A stretch of 64,000 nt of DNA. It comes from Anaerolineae bacterium (lineage in GTDB: Bacteria; Chloroflexota; Anaerolineae; Anaerolineales; Villigracilaceae). Positions 16,618 to 24,496 of this stretch are shown here, piece by piece; within the stretch, counting starts at the first letter, position 1, and every line of letters starts with the position of its first letter. Below the pieces are notes generated by a model. The model saw only the letters and a list, made by a program, of their open reading frames with translations. It searched no databases and had not been told where the DNA came from. The stretch spans positions 1 through 64,000 of the forward strand of contig QEXW01000061.1 in NCBI GenBank assembly GCA_003130845.1, in the 5' to 3' direction. Both the position numbers and the translations under genes were made by a program.

Positions 16618-17634
16618 CTATTCCGCACTTTGAATTCGGCTCGCCGCCCTCATCAGCCTGTCCCGCACGGCCAGCCCCAGGCCGCTTTCGCCATAATCGC
16701 GGCACAAAATCAGGTCCACGCCTTGCCCGTCCAGCCAGCGCATTCCAGCGTAAATGTGGCGGGCAATGCTGTTTAAGTCTGAACCTAGACGATAGACCAC
16801 CGCACCGGCCTGTTCCAAGGCCCCGGCTTCTTCGTCCGCCGCCAGCACGCCGACCTTGCGCACGCGACCTTGTTCCGCCAAACAGGCACGCAACGCATCC
16901 CGCGCATGTTCCCCCACAAACAGAATCATCTCGGCGCGAGGGGCATAGTGCTTCTCCAAGAGACCCGGCGAGGGCAGGCCCGGCTCCGCTTTGCGCTTCT
17001 GCCCCAGCACCGTCACCGGCCCGATGACCGCTTCCAGCATCTCGCGCGTCACCCCGCCAGGGCGCAGGATGCGCGCCGGGGTGGTGGAGATGTCAAGGAC
17101 GGTCGATTCGACCCCAATCGTCGCGGACCCGCCATCCAGGATAAGGTCGATTCGCCCGCGCAGGTCGTGCCAGACGTGCAGGGCGGTGGTCGGGCTGGTG
17201 TGACCGAAGCGGTTGGCCGAGGGTGCGGCAATCGGTAGCCCTGTTTCGTGCAGTAATGCCAGGGCGATGGGATGATTCGGCACACGCACCGCAACCGTTT
17301 CCAGGCTGGAAGTGACCAAATCTGGCACGGCGGGCTGTTTGGGCAGGATGAGCGTGAGCGGACCAGGCCAGAAGGCCTGCATCAGCCGGTAGGCTGTTTC
17401 GGGTACGGAACGCGCAACCAGCGGGACCTGTTCCACCCTGGCCAAATGGACGATGAGCGGGTCGGCAGATGGTCTCTCTTTGGCGGTGAAGATTCCGGTC
17501 ACGGCTTTCGCATCTAAAGCATTCGCACCCAGCCCGTAGACCGTTTCGGTGGGAAAAGCCACCAGCCCGCCGTGTTTGAGAACTTCGGCGGCACGGGCAA
17601 TGTTTTCGGGGGTAGCAGCAAGCAATTCCGTCAT
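16618..17634 (-). CDS. L-threonylcarbamoyladenylate synthase (Sua5/YwlC)
   Basis: 338 residues. It makes threonylcarbamoyl-AMP from threonine, bicarbonate and ATP, the first step of t6A formation on ANN-decoding tRNAs. The N-terminal YrdC domain has GGLVAFPTETVYGLGANA, KERPSADPLIVH and APSANRFGHTSPT; the C-terminal Sua5 domain (about 210-338) starts after ARILRPGGVT. The start is set at 17634 (MTELLAATPENIARA), where homology begins. An upstream in-frame ATG at 17676 lies inside the palindrome 17664-17698. Divergent from the AONS/KBL gene. Confidence 0.93.
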   Translation of the reverse strand: MTELLAATPENIARAAEVLKHGGLVAFPTETVYGLGANALDAKAVTGIFTAKERPSADPLIVHLARVEQVPLVARSVPETAYRLMQAFWPGPLTLILPKQPAVPDLVTSSLETVAVRVPNHPIALALLHETGLPIAAPSANRFGHTSPTTALHVWHDLRGRIDLILDGGSATIGVESTVLDISTTPARILRPGGVTREMLEAVIGPVTVLGQKRKAEPGLPSPGLLEKHYAPRAEMILFVGEHARDALRACLAEQGRVRKVGVLAADEEAGALEQAGAVVYRLGSDLNSIARHIYAGMRWLDGQGVDLILCRDYGESGLGLAVRDRLMRAASRIQSAE

Positions 17635-17663
17635 GGGGTCACACTCGGTGTGTCGCGAGCGGT

Positions 17664-17698
17664 TATTGTAGCGCAAGATGAGTTCTTGCGCTACAATA
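17664..17698. promoter_or_regulatory. Perfect 15-bp palindrome in a divergent promoter region
   Basis: TATTGTAGCGCAAGA and TCTTGCGCTACAATA are exact inverted repeats around a 5-base centre. Each arm holds TACAAT, a -10 match, pointing outward to one of the two flanking genes. It may be a shared operator or an overlapping promoter pair. Confidence 0.6.
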
Positions 17699-17726
17699 GC
17701 CCCATTCTTTTTTTCAGGAGTTTGTT

Positions 17727-18935
17727 ATGGATTTCAACACTGACGATTCGGTTTCGCGGCGCATTGCCGTTCTTACCCAGCGCGCAAAATATTTGCGTGA
17801 AAATAACCTGTATTTTTATAACCAACCTGTGCAAGAGTTGCGCGGTGGCTCCAAAGTGATTGTCAACGGGCGTGAGATGGGGATGTACGCTTCCTATAGT
17901 TATTTGGGATTAATCGGTCATCCACGCATCAATGCGGCGGCCAAAGCAGCCATTGAAAAATATGGCACCGGTACGCATGGTGTACGCACTTTGGCTGGCT
18001 CGCTGACCATCCATCGTGAACTGGAAGAAACAATCGCAGATTTCAAACGCGCTGAAGCGGCCATTACGTATACTTCGGGTTACGCCACCAACCTGACGGT
18101 TATCTCGACCCTGATGGGACGCGGTGATTATGTGCTTTCGGATAAACTCAACCATGCTTCGATTGTGGATGGCTGCCTGATGTCGGGCGCGGAGTTTCGG
18201 CGCTTTCGACACAACGATATGGAAGACCTGGAAAAGCGCCTGCAGCAAGTGCCCCAGGGCGCGGCCAAGCTGGTGGTGGCCGATGCGGTTTTTAGCATGG
18301 ATGGCGATGTGATTGACCTGCCGCGCATGGTAGAACTATGTCGTAAATATGATGCTTATCTGATGATTGATGAAGCCCATTCGGTCGGTGTCTTGGGGAA
18401 GACTGGGCGTGGCATTGAGGAGCATTTTGACTTATGGGGCAGTGTGGATATTAAGATGGGAACACTCTCTAAGACCATTCCCTCCGTCGGCGGATATGTG
18501 GCCGGTAAGAGAGAACTGATAGAGTTTCTGCGGCACGCTTCACGGGCCTACATTTTTTCGGCTGCACTTCCGCCAGCGCAAGCAGCAGCAGCAAACGAGG
18601 CCTTTAAGGTCATCCTGGATGAGCCTTGGCGAATTGAAAAATTGACCTACAATGCCAAGTTGTTCATTGAAGGCCTAAAGGGCATGGGTTTTGATACTAT
18701 GCAGACTTCCACCGCGATTGTGCCGGTGTTATGCGGTACAGATGAACGCGCCTTCGCGATGACCCGCGCCTGTCAGGAAAACGATGTATTTGTTTTGCCG
18801 GTCGTTTCGCCGGCTGTGCCAGAGGGCCTCTCCCGCTTGCGCGCTACCGTTTTAGCTTCGCATGAAGAAGATGAAATCAAACGTGCAATGGGCGTAATTG
18901 GCAAGGCGGGCAAGGAATTGGGAATTATTCAGTGA
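17727..18935 (+). CDS. Alpha-oxoamine synthase (KBL/AONS family)
   Basis: 402 residues of a PLP fold-type I enzyme that condenses an amino acid with an acyl-CoA. The family includes 2-amino-3-ketobutyrate CoA ligase, 8-amino-7-oxononanoate synthase and serine palmitoyltransferase. The PLP lysine lies in GTLSKTIPSVGG, the aspartate motif is LMIDEAHSVGVLG and the glycine-rich start is YLGLIGHPRI. There is a good ribosome-binding site (CAGGAG) 7 bases upstream. No biotin or threonine genes are adjacent, so the substrate remains open; a sphingolipid- or aminoketone-type product cannot be excluded. Confidence 0.88.
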   Translation: MDFNTDDSVSRRIAVLTQRAKYLRENNLYFYNQPVQELRGGSKVIVNGREMGMYASYSYLGLIGHPRINAAAKAAIEKYGTGTHGVRTLAGSLTIHRELEETIADFKRAEAAITYTSGYATNLTVISTLMGRGDYVLSDKLNHASIVDGCLMSGAEFRRFRHNDMEDLEKRLQQVPQGAAKLVVADAVFSMDGDVIDLPRMVELCRKYDAYLMIDEAHSVGVLGKTGRGIEEHFDLWGSVDIKMGTLSKTIPSVGGYVAGKRELIEFLRHASRAYIFSAALPPAQAAAANEAFKVILDEPWRIEKLTYNAKLFIEGLKGMGFDTMQTSTAIVPVLCGTDERAFAMTRACQENDVFVLPVVSPAVPEGLSRLRATVLASHEEDEIKRAMGVIGKAGKELGIIQ

Positions 18936-18941
18936 ACAGTC

Positions 18942-18986
18942 AATGGTCATCGGTGCAATCGAGAACGCTACCGATGACCATTTCTT
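18942..18986. terminator. Terminator hairpin between convergent genes
   Basis: AATGGTCATCGGT pairs exactly with ACCGATGACCATT (18970-18982), followed by TCTTTC on the plus strand. Separates the AONS/KBL gene from the beta-glucosidase gene. Confidence 0.65.
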
Positions 18987-20321
18987 TCATCCCGGAAACA
19001 TCTTCTCCAACGCTTCAGGCGCATATTTTTTGACCATCTCGCTCGAAAGGCCGTTTTCTTTGCAAATTTCAGCATATAAATCCACGCTGGGGCGGCGGAT
19101 GCGCGCCTGGGTTTCCACATCCAGCCCCCACAGGCCAAAGCGCTGCGTCCAGCCGCGCTCCCATTCGAAGTTATCTACCAGCGACCAGTGGTAGTAGCCT
19201 TTCACCGGCCAGTTGAAGTTGACGGCGCGCCAGACCTGCTGAATGTGTTGCGCCAGGTAACGGGGGCGAATGCGGTCATCGGGGTCATCCACGCCGTTTT
19301 CTGTGATGATGATGGGCAGGTCGGGATAGGTCTTCACGGCCCACTTGAGACTGTCAAACAACCCTTGGGGAATGTTGGCAATGAATTTTGTGGCCGAAAA
19401 ATCGGAATCGGCCGGGTAATAGCGGCGGGCGAAGAGTTCCTTGGGGTTGAGCAAGTCGAATTTGACAGTATCCACCGAGTAGTAGTTCAGCCCCAGGTAA
19501 TCCTGCAGGCCTTTCACTTCAGGAATGCGCACATTCCCGAGCGGCGACTGCATGACTCCCGTGCTGATGGCGCTGGGGAAGGCCAGGTTAATGCCCTTGT
19601 ACTGGATGTCGCGCATCAACGCATCGAGCGGCATCCAGGAGCGCGCCGCCACCATCGGGCGATAGTGCAGGGCATAGCCCACGCGCGCCTCGCGCTGCAT
19701 TTCGTGAATGGCCTTGTATGCGGCGGCATGGGCGCGCAGCATGTTGGCGAGGACCCGCATCGCCAGGTTCATACCCTTATGACCGGATTTTCCGGTCGGG
19801 AAATCGCCCGCCACGTAGCCGTTGAGCGCGTACACGTTCGGCTCGTTGATGGTACACCACAGGTTGGTGTATTCTTTGAGCGCTTCCACCACTTTGCGGA
19901 CGTATTTTTCAAACAGCGGCACGACCGTTTCATTTTCCCACGAATCCTGCTCGAACAGCCAGAGCGGGTCGCTAAAGTGGTGCAGCGTGACCATCGGCGT
20001 AATGCCGCGCTCGTTCATGCCGCGCAGCATGGCGCGGTAACGCTCCAGCGCGTCTTCATCCCAGCGGTCGGGGGTTGGCTGGATTCGACTCCACTCCACC
20101 GAAAGGCGGTGCGCGTTTTGACCGGTCTCGGCGGCGCGGTCCATGTCTTCTTTCCAGCGTCCGCCCCACCAATCGCAGGCCAGGCCAGATTTGTGCTTGG
20201 TGCGCCCCTGTTCTTCCCAGTAGTACCAGTTGTTGTTGGTGTTATTGCCTTCCACCTGGTGCGCGGCAGTGGCGCAGCCCCACAGGAAGCCTTTGGGGAA
20301 ATGGATGGTTGCTTCGGGCAT
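18987..20321 (-). CDS. GH1 beta-glucosidase/beta-glycosidase
   Basis: 444 residues. A retaining beta-glycosidase of family GH1, probably cytoplasmic since no signal peptide is present. The acid/base glutamate is in TINEPN and the nucleophile in IITENGV. Other family marks are FPKGFLWGCATAAHQVEG, HRLSVEWSRIQP and the C-terminal YYHWSLVDNFEW. It starts at 20321 (MPEATIHFPKGF), preceded by AAGGAG; the longer ATG at 20357 lies upstream of that site. Hydrolyses beta-glucosides or related disaccharides; exact specificity is not readable. Confidence 0.94.
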   Translation of the reverse strand: MPEATIHFPKGFLWGCATAAHQVEGNNTNNNWYYWEEQGRTKHKSGLACDWWGGRWKEDMDRAAETGQNAHRLSVEWSRIQPTPDRWDEDALERYRAMLRGMNERGITPMVTLHHFSDPLWLFEQDSWENETVVPLFEKYVRKVVEALKEYTNLWCTINEPNVYALNGYVAGDFPTGKSGHKGMNLAMRVLANMLRAHAAAYKAIHEMQREARVGYALHYRPMVAARSWMPLDALMRDIQYKGINLAFPSAISTGVMQSPLGNVRIPEVKGLQDYLGLNYYSVDTVKFDLLNPKELFARRYYPADSDFSATKFIANIPQGLFDSLKWAVKTYPDLPIIITENGVDDPDDRIRPRYLAQHIQQVWRAVNFNWPVKGYYHWSLVDNFEWERGWTQRFGLWGLDVETQARIRRPSVDLYAEICKENGLSSEMVKKYAPEALEKMFPG

Positions 20322-20348
20322 GCGTTTCTCCTTAAGGTTGACAGGCGC

Positions 20349-20378
20349 GGAGTCCAAAATCTCCTGATTTTGGACTCC
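20349..20378. repeat. Perfect 12-bp hairpin upstream of the GH1 gene
   Basis: GGAGTCCAAAAT and ATTTTGGACTCC are exact inverted repeats around CTCCTG. No T-run follows. It lies between the HEWIH lipoprotein gene and the GH1 start, so it may be a processing hairpin or operator. Confidence 0.5.
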
Positions 20379-20416
20379 ATTTCGCTGGTATTTAATTGTA
20401 AACCCAAATCGCCGCG

Positions 20417-21637
20417 TTACGGGCAGGGCGAGCCGGTATCCACCCCGGTTTCTGAAAAATCCTGCCGTCCATCGCGGCAGAAATTGCCGATGAACTGAAT
20501 GTGGCGCGGATAGTGAGCCGCGAGGACGTGTTCGTACCAGGAGATGTTCCCGCCCACTTCCCCGGCGTGAGGGCAGAAGCCCGCCGAAGCCACGTTGTTA
20601 CAGTCCATCCAATCCGGGTCCCATTCGCAAAAGTCAATGCTGGGGAACCAATCGAGCGGGTCGGGCGAGCCCGTTCCGCAGGCCGGCCAGGCGGCATGTT
20701 GCCAATGCTCCCAATCCGGGCCAACGTCCTGGTACAGGTCGGGGACATCGTTGACATAGTACAAGGCCCAATCCAGGTTATGAATCCACTCGTGGACGAG
20801 CGGCTCATACATCCGCCGCCCGGCAATCGTCACCCAGCCGCAGATGTCGTTGTATTGGATGTAGGAATACCCGGCCCCGTGAATGGTCAACGAGCCGTAG
20901 GAACTGCCGCACCAGTAGGCCAGCCGCTGGTTTTTCGCGCGGTCGAACACGCCGCTGACCACGTACACAAAGTCCGTATCCGTGCCAACGTAGGGGTTCA
21001 GCAATTCATCGTCAATTTCGAACGGCCCAATGACGAAATCCGGTGCGGTGAAGCCGGTATAGGCGTGCGGCAGGACGATAAACTCCAGTTGCAAATCGAG
21101 CGCGCCCTCGGTCCACGCATACGTCAGGTCGCGTACCAGGCGCATATCGGCGATGATGTTCTGGATTTCTCGTTCGGTCAGGGTGATTTCCACGCAGGTT
21201 TTGTGTTGGAAGCCGGCATAGGCTGGGTCGCCCAGCCGCTCTGGCGGGATTCCGGTGTGCGGGGCGGGTGGGTCGTGCTCTTCCCAGGTGCAATCGCAAT
21301 CGCCGCAGGCCGCCCCGGCGAACACGCTTCCACTGGCAAACTCATTCCCCACCAGGCAGGTGGTGAGCGGCGAGAGAATGAAGACCTGGAATTTCGGCGT
21401 GGAATGCATCACCCCCATCCCTGGCAAGCGCGTTCTGCTCAGGATAGGGGTGGCGCTGGGCAGCAGCCTGGGGGTGAAGGTGGGCAGACTGGTGGGGCTG
21501 GAAACAGGCAGCGGGCTAACCCGGGTGGCAAGTGGCGTGATGTTGGTAACAGTCACCGGGCGCGAGAAAGGCTCTGGCGTGTTGCAGGCCAAGCTTGCAG
21601 CACAGAGCGCCAATACAAAGACAAAAAAACGGTTCAT
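20417..21637 (-). CDS. Lipoprotein with HExxH metalloprotease-like motif
   Basis: 406 residues. The signal ends AASLACN (lipobox, Cys at about 18), followed by a Thr/Pro-rich tether to about residue 70. The mature region holds VHEWIHNLDWALYY, an HExxH zinc-peptidase pattern, within a domain rich in Trp, Tyr and Cys (CGSSYGSLTIHGAGYSYIQY, CGWVTIAGRR). A run near residue 105 has several cysteines (CGDCDCTWEEHD). I do not recognise the family. A third zinc ligand cannot be assigned. It may be a surface metallopeptidase, or the HExxH may be chance. A 12-bp hairpin follows downstream. Confidence 0.65.
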   Translation of the reverse strand: MNRFFVFVLALCAASLACNTPEPFSRPVTVTNITPLATRVSPLPVSSPTSLPTFTPRLLPSATPILSRTRLPGMGVMHSTPKFQVFILSPLTTCLVGNEFASGSVFAGAACGDCDCTWEEHDPPAPHTGIPPERLGDPAYAGFQHKTCVEITLTEREIQNIIADMRLVRDLTYAWTEGALDLQLEFIVLPHAYTGFTAPDFVIGPFEIDDELLNPYVGTDTDFVYVVSGVFDRAKNQRLAYWCGSSYGSLTIHGAGYSYIQYNDICGWVTIAGRRMYEPLVHEWIHNLDWALYYVNDVPDLYQDVGPDWEHWQHAAWPACGTGSPDPLDWFPSIDFCEWDPDWMDCNNVASAGFCPHAGEVGGNISWYEHVLAAHYPRHIQFIGNFCRDGRQDFSETGVDTGSPCP

Positions 21638-21710
21638 CTCTTACTCCTCCCAGAGAGACACTACGCTCTCCTCCCCCCAGACGCCGCGCTGTCTTGTTTT
21701 GTTCCAGAAT

Positions 21711-22454
21711 TCACATCTTGTTCTTTTGCCGCGCGAAATGTGCTAGGTACAGCGCCACCGACCCGGCCACCGCCGCATTGAGCGATTCGATGTGGCCGCG
21801 CATGGGCAATTTCATCAAGACATCGCAGGATTTGCGCGTCAGCGGGCGCATGCCCTCGCCCTCCGAGCCGACCACCAGCCCCAGCGCGCCATCCAGCCGG
21901 ACCTGACTGGCGTCTGTTGTCTCCCTGCCGCCTTCCAGCCCCACCACCCAGGCCCCAGCGTGTTTCAGTTCTAGGATGGCCTGGTGCAGGTTGGCCTGCG
22001 CCACCAGCAGATGTTCGCTCGCCCCGGAGGAAGCATTGACCACCGCCGGAGTCACTTCCACCGTTCGCGCCAGCGGGATGACTACGCCATGCACGCCCAC
22101 CGCTTCTGCCGTGCGCAAGAGCGCGCCGAAGTTTTGCGGGTCGTTGAGCGTATCCAGCAGCAGCACAAAGAGCGGCTCGGCGCGTTTTTCGGCCTGCTCA
22201 AACATCTCGGTCAGGTCAGCATACGGGTAGCCGGACGCTTCCAACACCACACCCTGGTGATTTTGGTGGATTTTATCCAAGCGGGCGCGCGGCACTCTTT
22301 CGATTTTGCACTTGCGCTCCTGGGCCAGTTTCACAATCTGCGCCAGTTTGTCGCTTGGCTGGAGGCCTTCTGCCAGCCAGAGCGAAAACACCTGCCGCCG
22401 CCGGGCGCGCAGGGTTTCGTAAACGGCGTTGCGGGAGTAGAGGAATTCTTTCAT
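21711..22454 (-). CDS. rlmB: TrmH/SpoU-type rRNA 2'-O-methyltransferase (RlmB-like)
   Basis: 247 residues. It methylates a guanosine 2'-OH, by family most likely in 23S rRNA. The N-terminal substrate-binding domain (1-80) is followed by the knotted SPOUT domain with motifs LLDTLNDPQNFGALLRTAEA, LGLVVGSEGEGMRPL and LPMRGHIESLNAAVAGSVAL. The start ATG at 22454 (MKEFLYSRNAV) is the usual RlmB N-terminus. A TTG two codons upstream is adjacent to the stop of the GH2 remnant. It is the only complete gene of a housekeeping type in this stretch. Confidence 0.92.
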   Translation of the reverse strand: MKEFLYSRNAVYETLRARRRQVFSLWLAEGLQPSDKLAQIVKLAQERKCKIERVPRARLDKIHQNHQGVVLEASGYPYADLTEMFEQAEKRAEPLFVLLLDTLNDPQNFGALLRTAEAVGVHGVVIPLARTVEVTPAVVNASSGASEHLLVAQANLHQAILELKHAGAWVVGLEGGRETTDASQVRLDGALGLVVGSEGEGMRPLTRKSCDVLMKLPMRGHIESLNAAVAGSVALYLAHFARQKNKM

Positions 22455-22460
22455 GGTCAA

Positions 22461-22703
22461 TTACCGCCCGCCCTGCCAGGAGGAGGGCAACTCGAACTCC
22501 GTCTCGTACCAGGCCAGGCCGGTCTCATCGCGCCCGGTCTCAAACTGCTCGTTCCAACTACCCGGCACGGCAATCGGGCGGTGGAGGGGCAGGCCATTTT
22601 GCCAGTTTTCCGCCCCGCCGCGCCCCTCGGGGTCGAACGAAAAACGCCACAGCCCGTCCAGTTCCAGCAGGGCGCGGCAACAATTGGTTTGCGGTCTGAG
22701 CAT
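22461..22703 (-). pseudogene. Remnant of a GH2 beta-glucuronidase (N-terminal 80 residues)
   Basis: 80 codons that match only the start of a GH2 beta-glucuronidase. MLRPQTNCCRALLELDGLWR, IAVPGSWNEQF and AWYETEFELPSSW correspond to the first part of the sugar-binding domain. UidA-type enzymes are about 600 residues and continue after this point with the jelly-roll and the catalytic barrel. Here a TAA ends the frame and rlmB begins 6 bases later, so the rest has been deleted. The frame itself is still open, so either the loss is recent or a short protein is still made. No signal peptide. Confidence 0.8.
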
Positions 22704-22824
22704 GGTGATTCTCCGCGAAAAGGAAAAGATAAGGCGATTCTACCAGCCTTAGGGCTTTTTCTGCATCAAAGCCATTCGCTCTGGCTTTCTCACAGCATGA
22801 CAAATGTCACGCTCTGAATATGAC

Positions 22825-22853
22825 TTGACTCTTGTTTTCAAAAATGCTACTAT
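22825..22853 (+). promoter_or_regulatory. Sigma-70 promoter of the carbohydrate locus
   Basis: TTGACT, 17-base spacer, TACTAT, about 50 bases before the first SorC gene. Confidence 0.8.
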
Positions 22854-22864
22854 TGATTTGAAAA
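22835..22864 (+). promoter_or_regulatory. Candidate SorC operator
   Basis: Exact inverted repeat TTTTCAAA (22835-22842) and TTTGAAAA (22857-22864) spanning the -10 box. The placement fits repression or autoregulation by the adjacent SorC-type regulator; binding is inferred. Confidence 0.45.
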
Positions 22865-22903
22865 TAATTTCGTTTATGAAAAAATTCTCAAATTGAGCCT
22901 GCC

Positions 22904-23860
22904 ATGAACAAACTCTCCCCTCTCGATGAAACCCGCTTGCTGGTCAAAGTCAGCAAGTTGTATTACGAAGAAGGTTTATCGCAAGAGGAAATCCTTGCCC
23001 GGCTCCATCTTTCACGTTCCAAAATCTCCCGTTTGTTGCAGCAGGCGCGCGAAGCAGGCATCGTTCAAATTTCCGTGGTGACGCCAAAGCATCTTTTCTC
23101 CGACTTGGAAAGCCGCCTGGAGCGGCAGTTTGGCTTGCAAGAAGCGCTGGTGGTCGAAAGCCATGCCGAAGATTCTCCCGAAAGCCTGTACCGAGGTTTG
23201 GGAATTGCGGCAGCGGGCTATCTGGAGCGTTCCCTGAACGGGTTCAACACGCTGGGCATTTCGTGGGGTGCAACCCTAAACAGCATGGTGGCAGCGATTC
23301 GTCCGCTGACGGGGTTTTCGGGCAAGGTTGTGCAAATCATCGGCGGGCTAGGACGCCCCGAAGCAGAAGTCCATGCCACCGAATTGTGCCGCCGCCTGGC
23401 GCGCGCGCTGCACGCCCAGCCAGTCTTACTCCCTGCCCCAGGGGTGGTCCCTACACCCCAAGCGCGCCAGGTCCTGCTGGCGGATGCCGATGTCAAACGG
23501 GCGGTGGCGCTCTTCGAGACGTTAGATTTGGTTTTTGTGGGCATTGGCGCCCCCACGCCCGATTCGGTGCTTATGCGCGCCGGGTCTATTCTTTCTGCCG
23601 ATGAACTGGCGCTCTTGCGCGAGCGGGGCGCGGTGGGCGATATTGCCTTGCGATTTTTTGATGAGCATGGCCTGCTGGTGGAATCGGAAATTGACCGGCG
23701 GGTGGTTGGAATTACGCTTGCACAGTTGAAACAGGCGCGCCGGGTGGTTGGCGTGGCGGGCGGGCCGCAAAAATTTCAATCTATCCGCGCTGCATTACGC
23801 GGCGGCCTGCTGCATGTGCTGATTACCGATTCTCAGACGGCTGAACAGCTATTGCGATGA
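22904..23860 (+). CDS. SorC-family sugar-responsive transcriptional regulator, copy 1
   Basis: 318 residues. An N-terminal helix-turn-helix (residues 10-55, KVSKLYYEEGLSQEEI and LHLSRSKISRLLQQAR) is followed by the SorC sugar-phosphate-binding domain (about 60-318, with ERQFGLQEALVV, GISWGATL and GVAGGPQKF). Family members bind a phosphorylated sugar effector and control the neighbouring catabolic operon, often as tetramers. It is the first gene of the plus-strand carbohydrate locus and a close paralogue of the regulator at its end (36637). Confidence 0.92.
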   Translation: MNKLSPLDETRLLVKVSKLYYEEGLSQEEILARLHLSRSKISRLLQQAREAGIVQISVVTPKHLFSDLESRLERQFGLQEALVVESHAEDSPESLYRGLGIAAAGYLERSLNGFNTLGISWGATLNSMVAAIRPLTGFSGKVVQIIGGLGRPEAEVHATELCRRLARALHAQPVLLPAPGVVPTPQARQVLLADADVKRAVALFETLDLVFVGIGAPTPDSVLMRAGSILSADELALLRERGAVGDIALRFFDEHGLLVESEIDRRVVGITLAQLKQARRVVGVAGGPQKFQSIRAALRGGLLHVLITDSQTAEQLLR

Positions 23861-23891
23861 CTGGAAATCATTCTTTTTATCAAGGAGAACC

Positions 23892-24494
23892 ATGACTCAA
23901 CAACAAATTTTAGACCTGGCTGCGGATGTTCTTGCGACAGAACAGCGCGCGCTCTCCAGCCTGGTCGGGCAACTTGGCCCGTCTTTATCGAATGCAGTAG
24001 AAATCCTTTTGAATTGCCGAGGGCATGTGATTGTCTCTGGCTCTGGCACTTCGCATGCGGTTGCCCTGCGTTTTGCCCACCTGCTCTCGTGCGTTGGCAC
24101 GCCGGCTTTCTTCCTGCACCCTGGCGATAGCCAGCACGGTGCGGCGGGGGCGGTGCGCGCCGGGGATGTCTGGATTGGGCTTTCCAAAGGCGGTGAAACT
24201 GCCGAAGTGTGTTACCTGGCCGGGGTGGCGAAAAAACGCGGCGCGACGGTGATTGCTATCACCGAAAATGCCCAATCCACCCTGGGCCGGAGCGCGGACT
24301 TGGTGCTGGAAGTCAAAGCCCCGGAAGGCGTGGACCCCTTCGGGATGGTGGCAACCGGCAGTTCGCTCTTCAACTCGGCCTTGTGTGATGTCATCTGCGT
24401 GGCGCTGCTTCAATTGCGCGGCTACACCCTGGAACAATTTGGCGAAACCCACCCCGGCGGCGCTGTCGGGAAAAAACTGAAAGGAATTTTCTAA
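23892..24494 (+). CDS. SIS-domain sugar-phosphate isomerase (KpsF/GutQ-like)
   Basis: 200 residues, one SIS domain, without the CBS pair found in full-length KpsF. Key motifs are VIVSGSGTSHAVALRFAHLL, LSKGGETAEVCYL and THPGGAVGKKLKGIF. KpsF/GutQ enzymes interconvert ribulose 5-phosphate and arabinose 5-phosphate; other SIS isomerases act on hexulose 6-phosphates. Spacing is 31 bp after the regulator and 2 bp before the dehydrogenase gene, so it belongs to the locus. The substrate is probably a phosphorylated intermediate of this pathway. Confidence 0.86.
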   Translation: MTQQQILDLAADVLATEQRALSSLVGQLGPSLSNAVEILLNCRGHVIVSGSGTSHAVALRFAHLLSCVGTPAFFLHPGDSQHGAAGAVRAGDVWIGLSKGGETAEVCYLAGVAKKRGATVIAITENAQSTLGRSADLVLEVKAPEGVDPFGMVATGSSLFNSALCDVICVALLQLRGYTLEQFGETHPGGAVGKKLKGIF

Positions 24495-24496
24495 CC

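Noticed and set aside
19188-20498. 436-residue plus-strand reading frame
   Set aside because: Antisense of the GH1 gene, which has both catalytic glutamates.
20501-21781. 426-residue plus-strand reading frame
   Set aside because: Antisense of the HEWIH lipoprotein gene and of the rlmB end. No ribosome-binding site and low-complexity composition.
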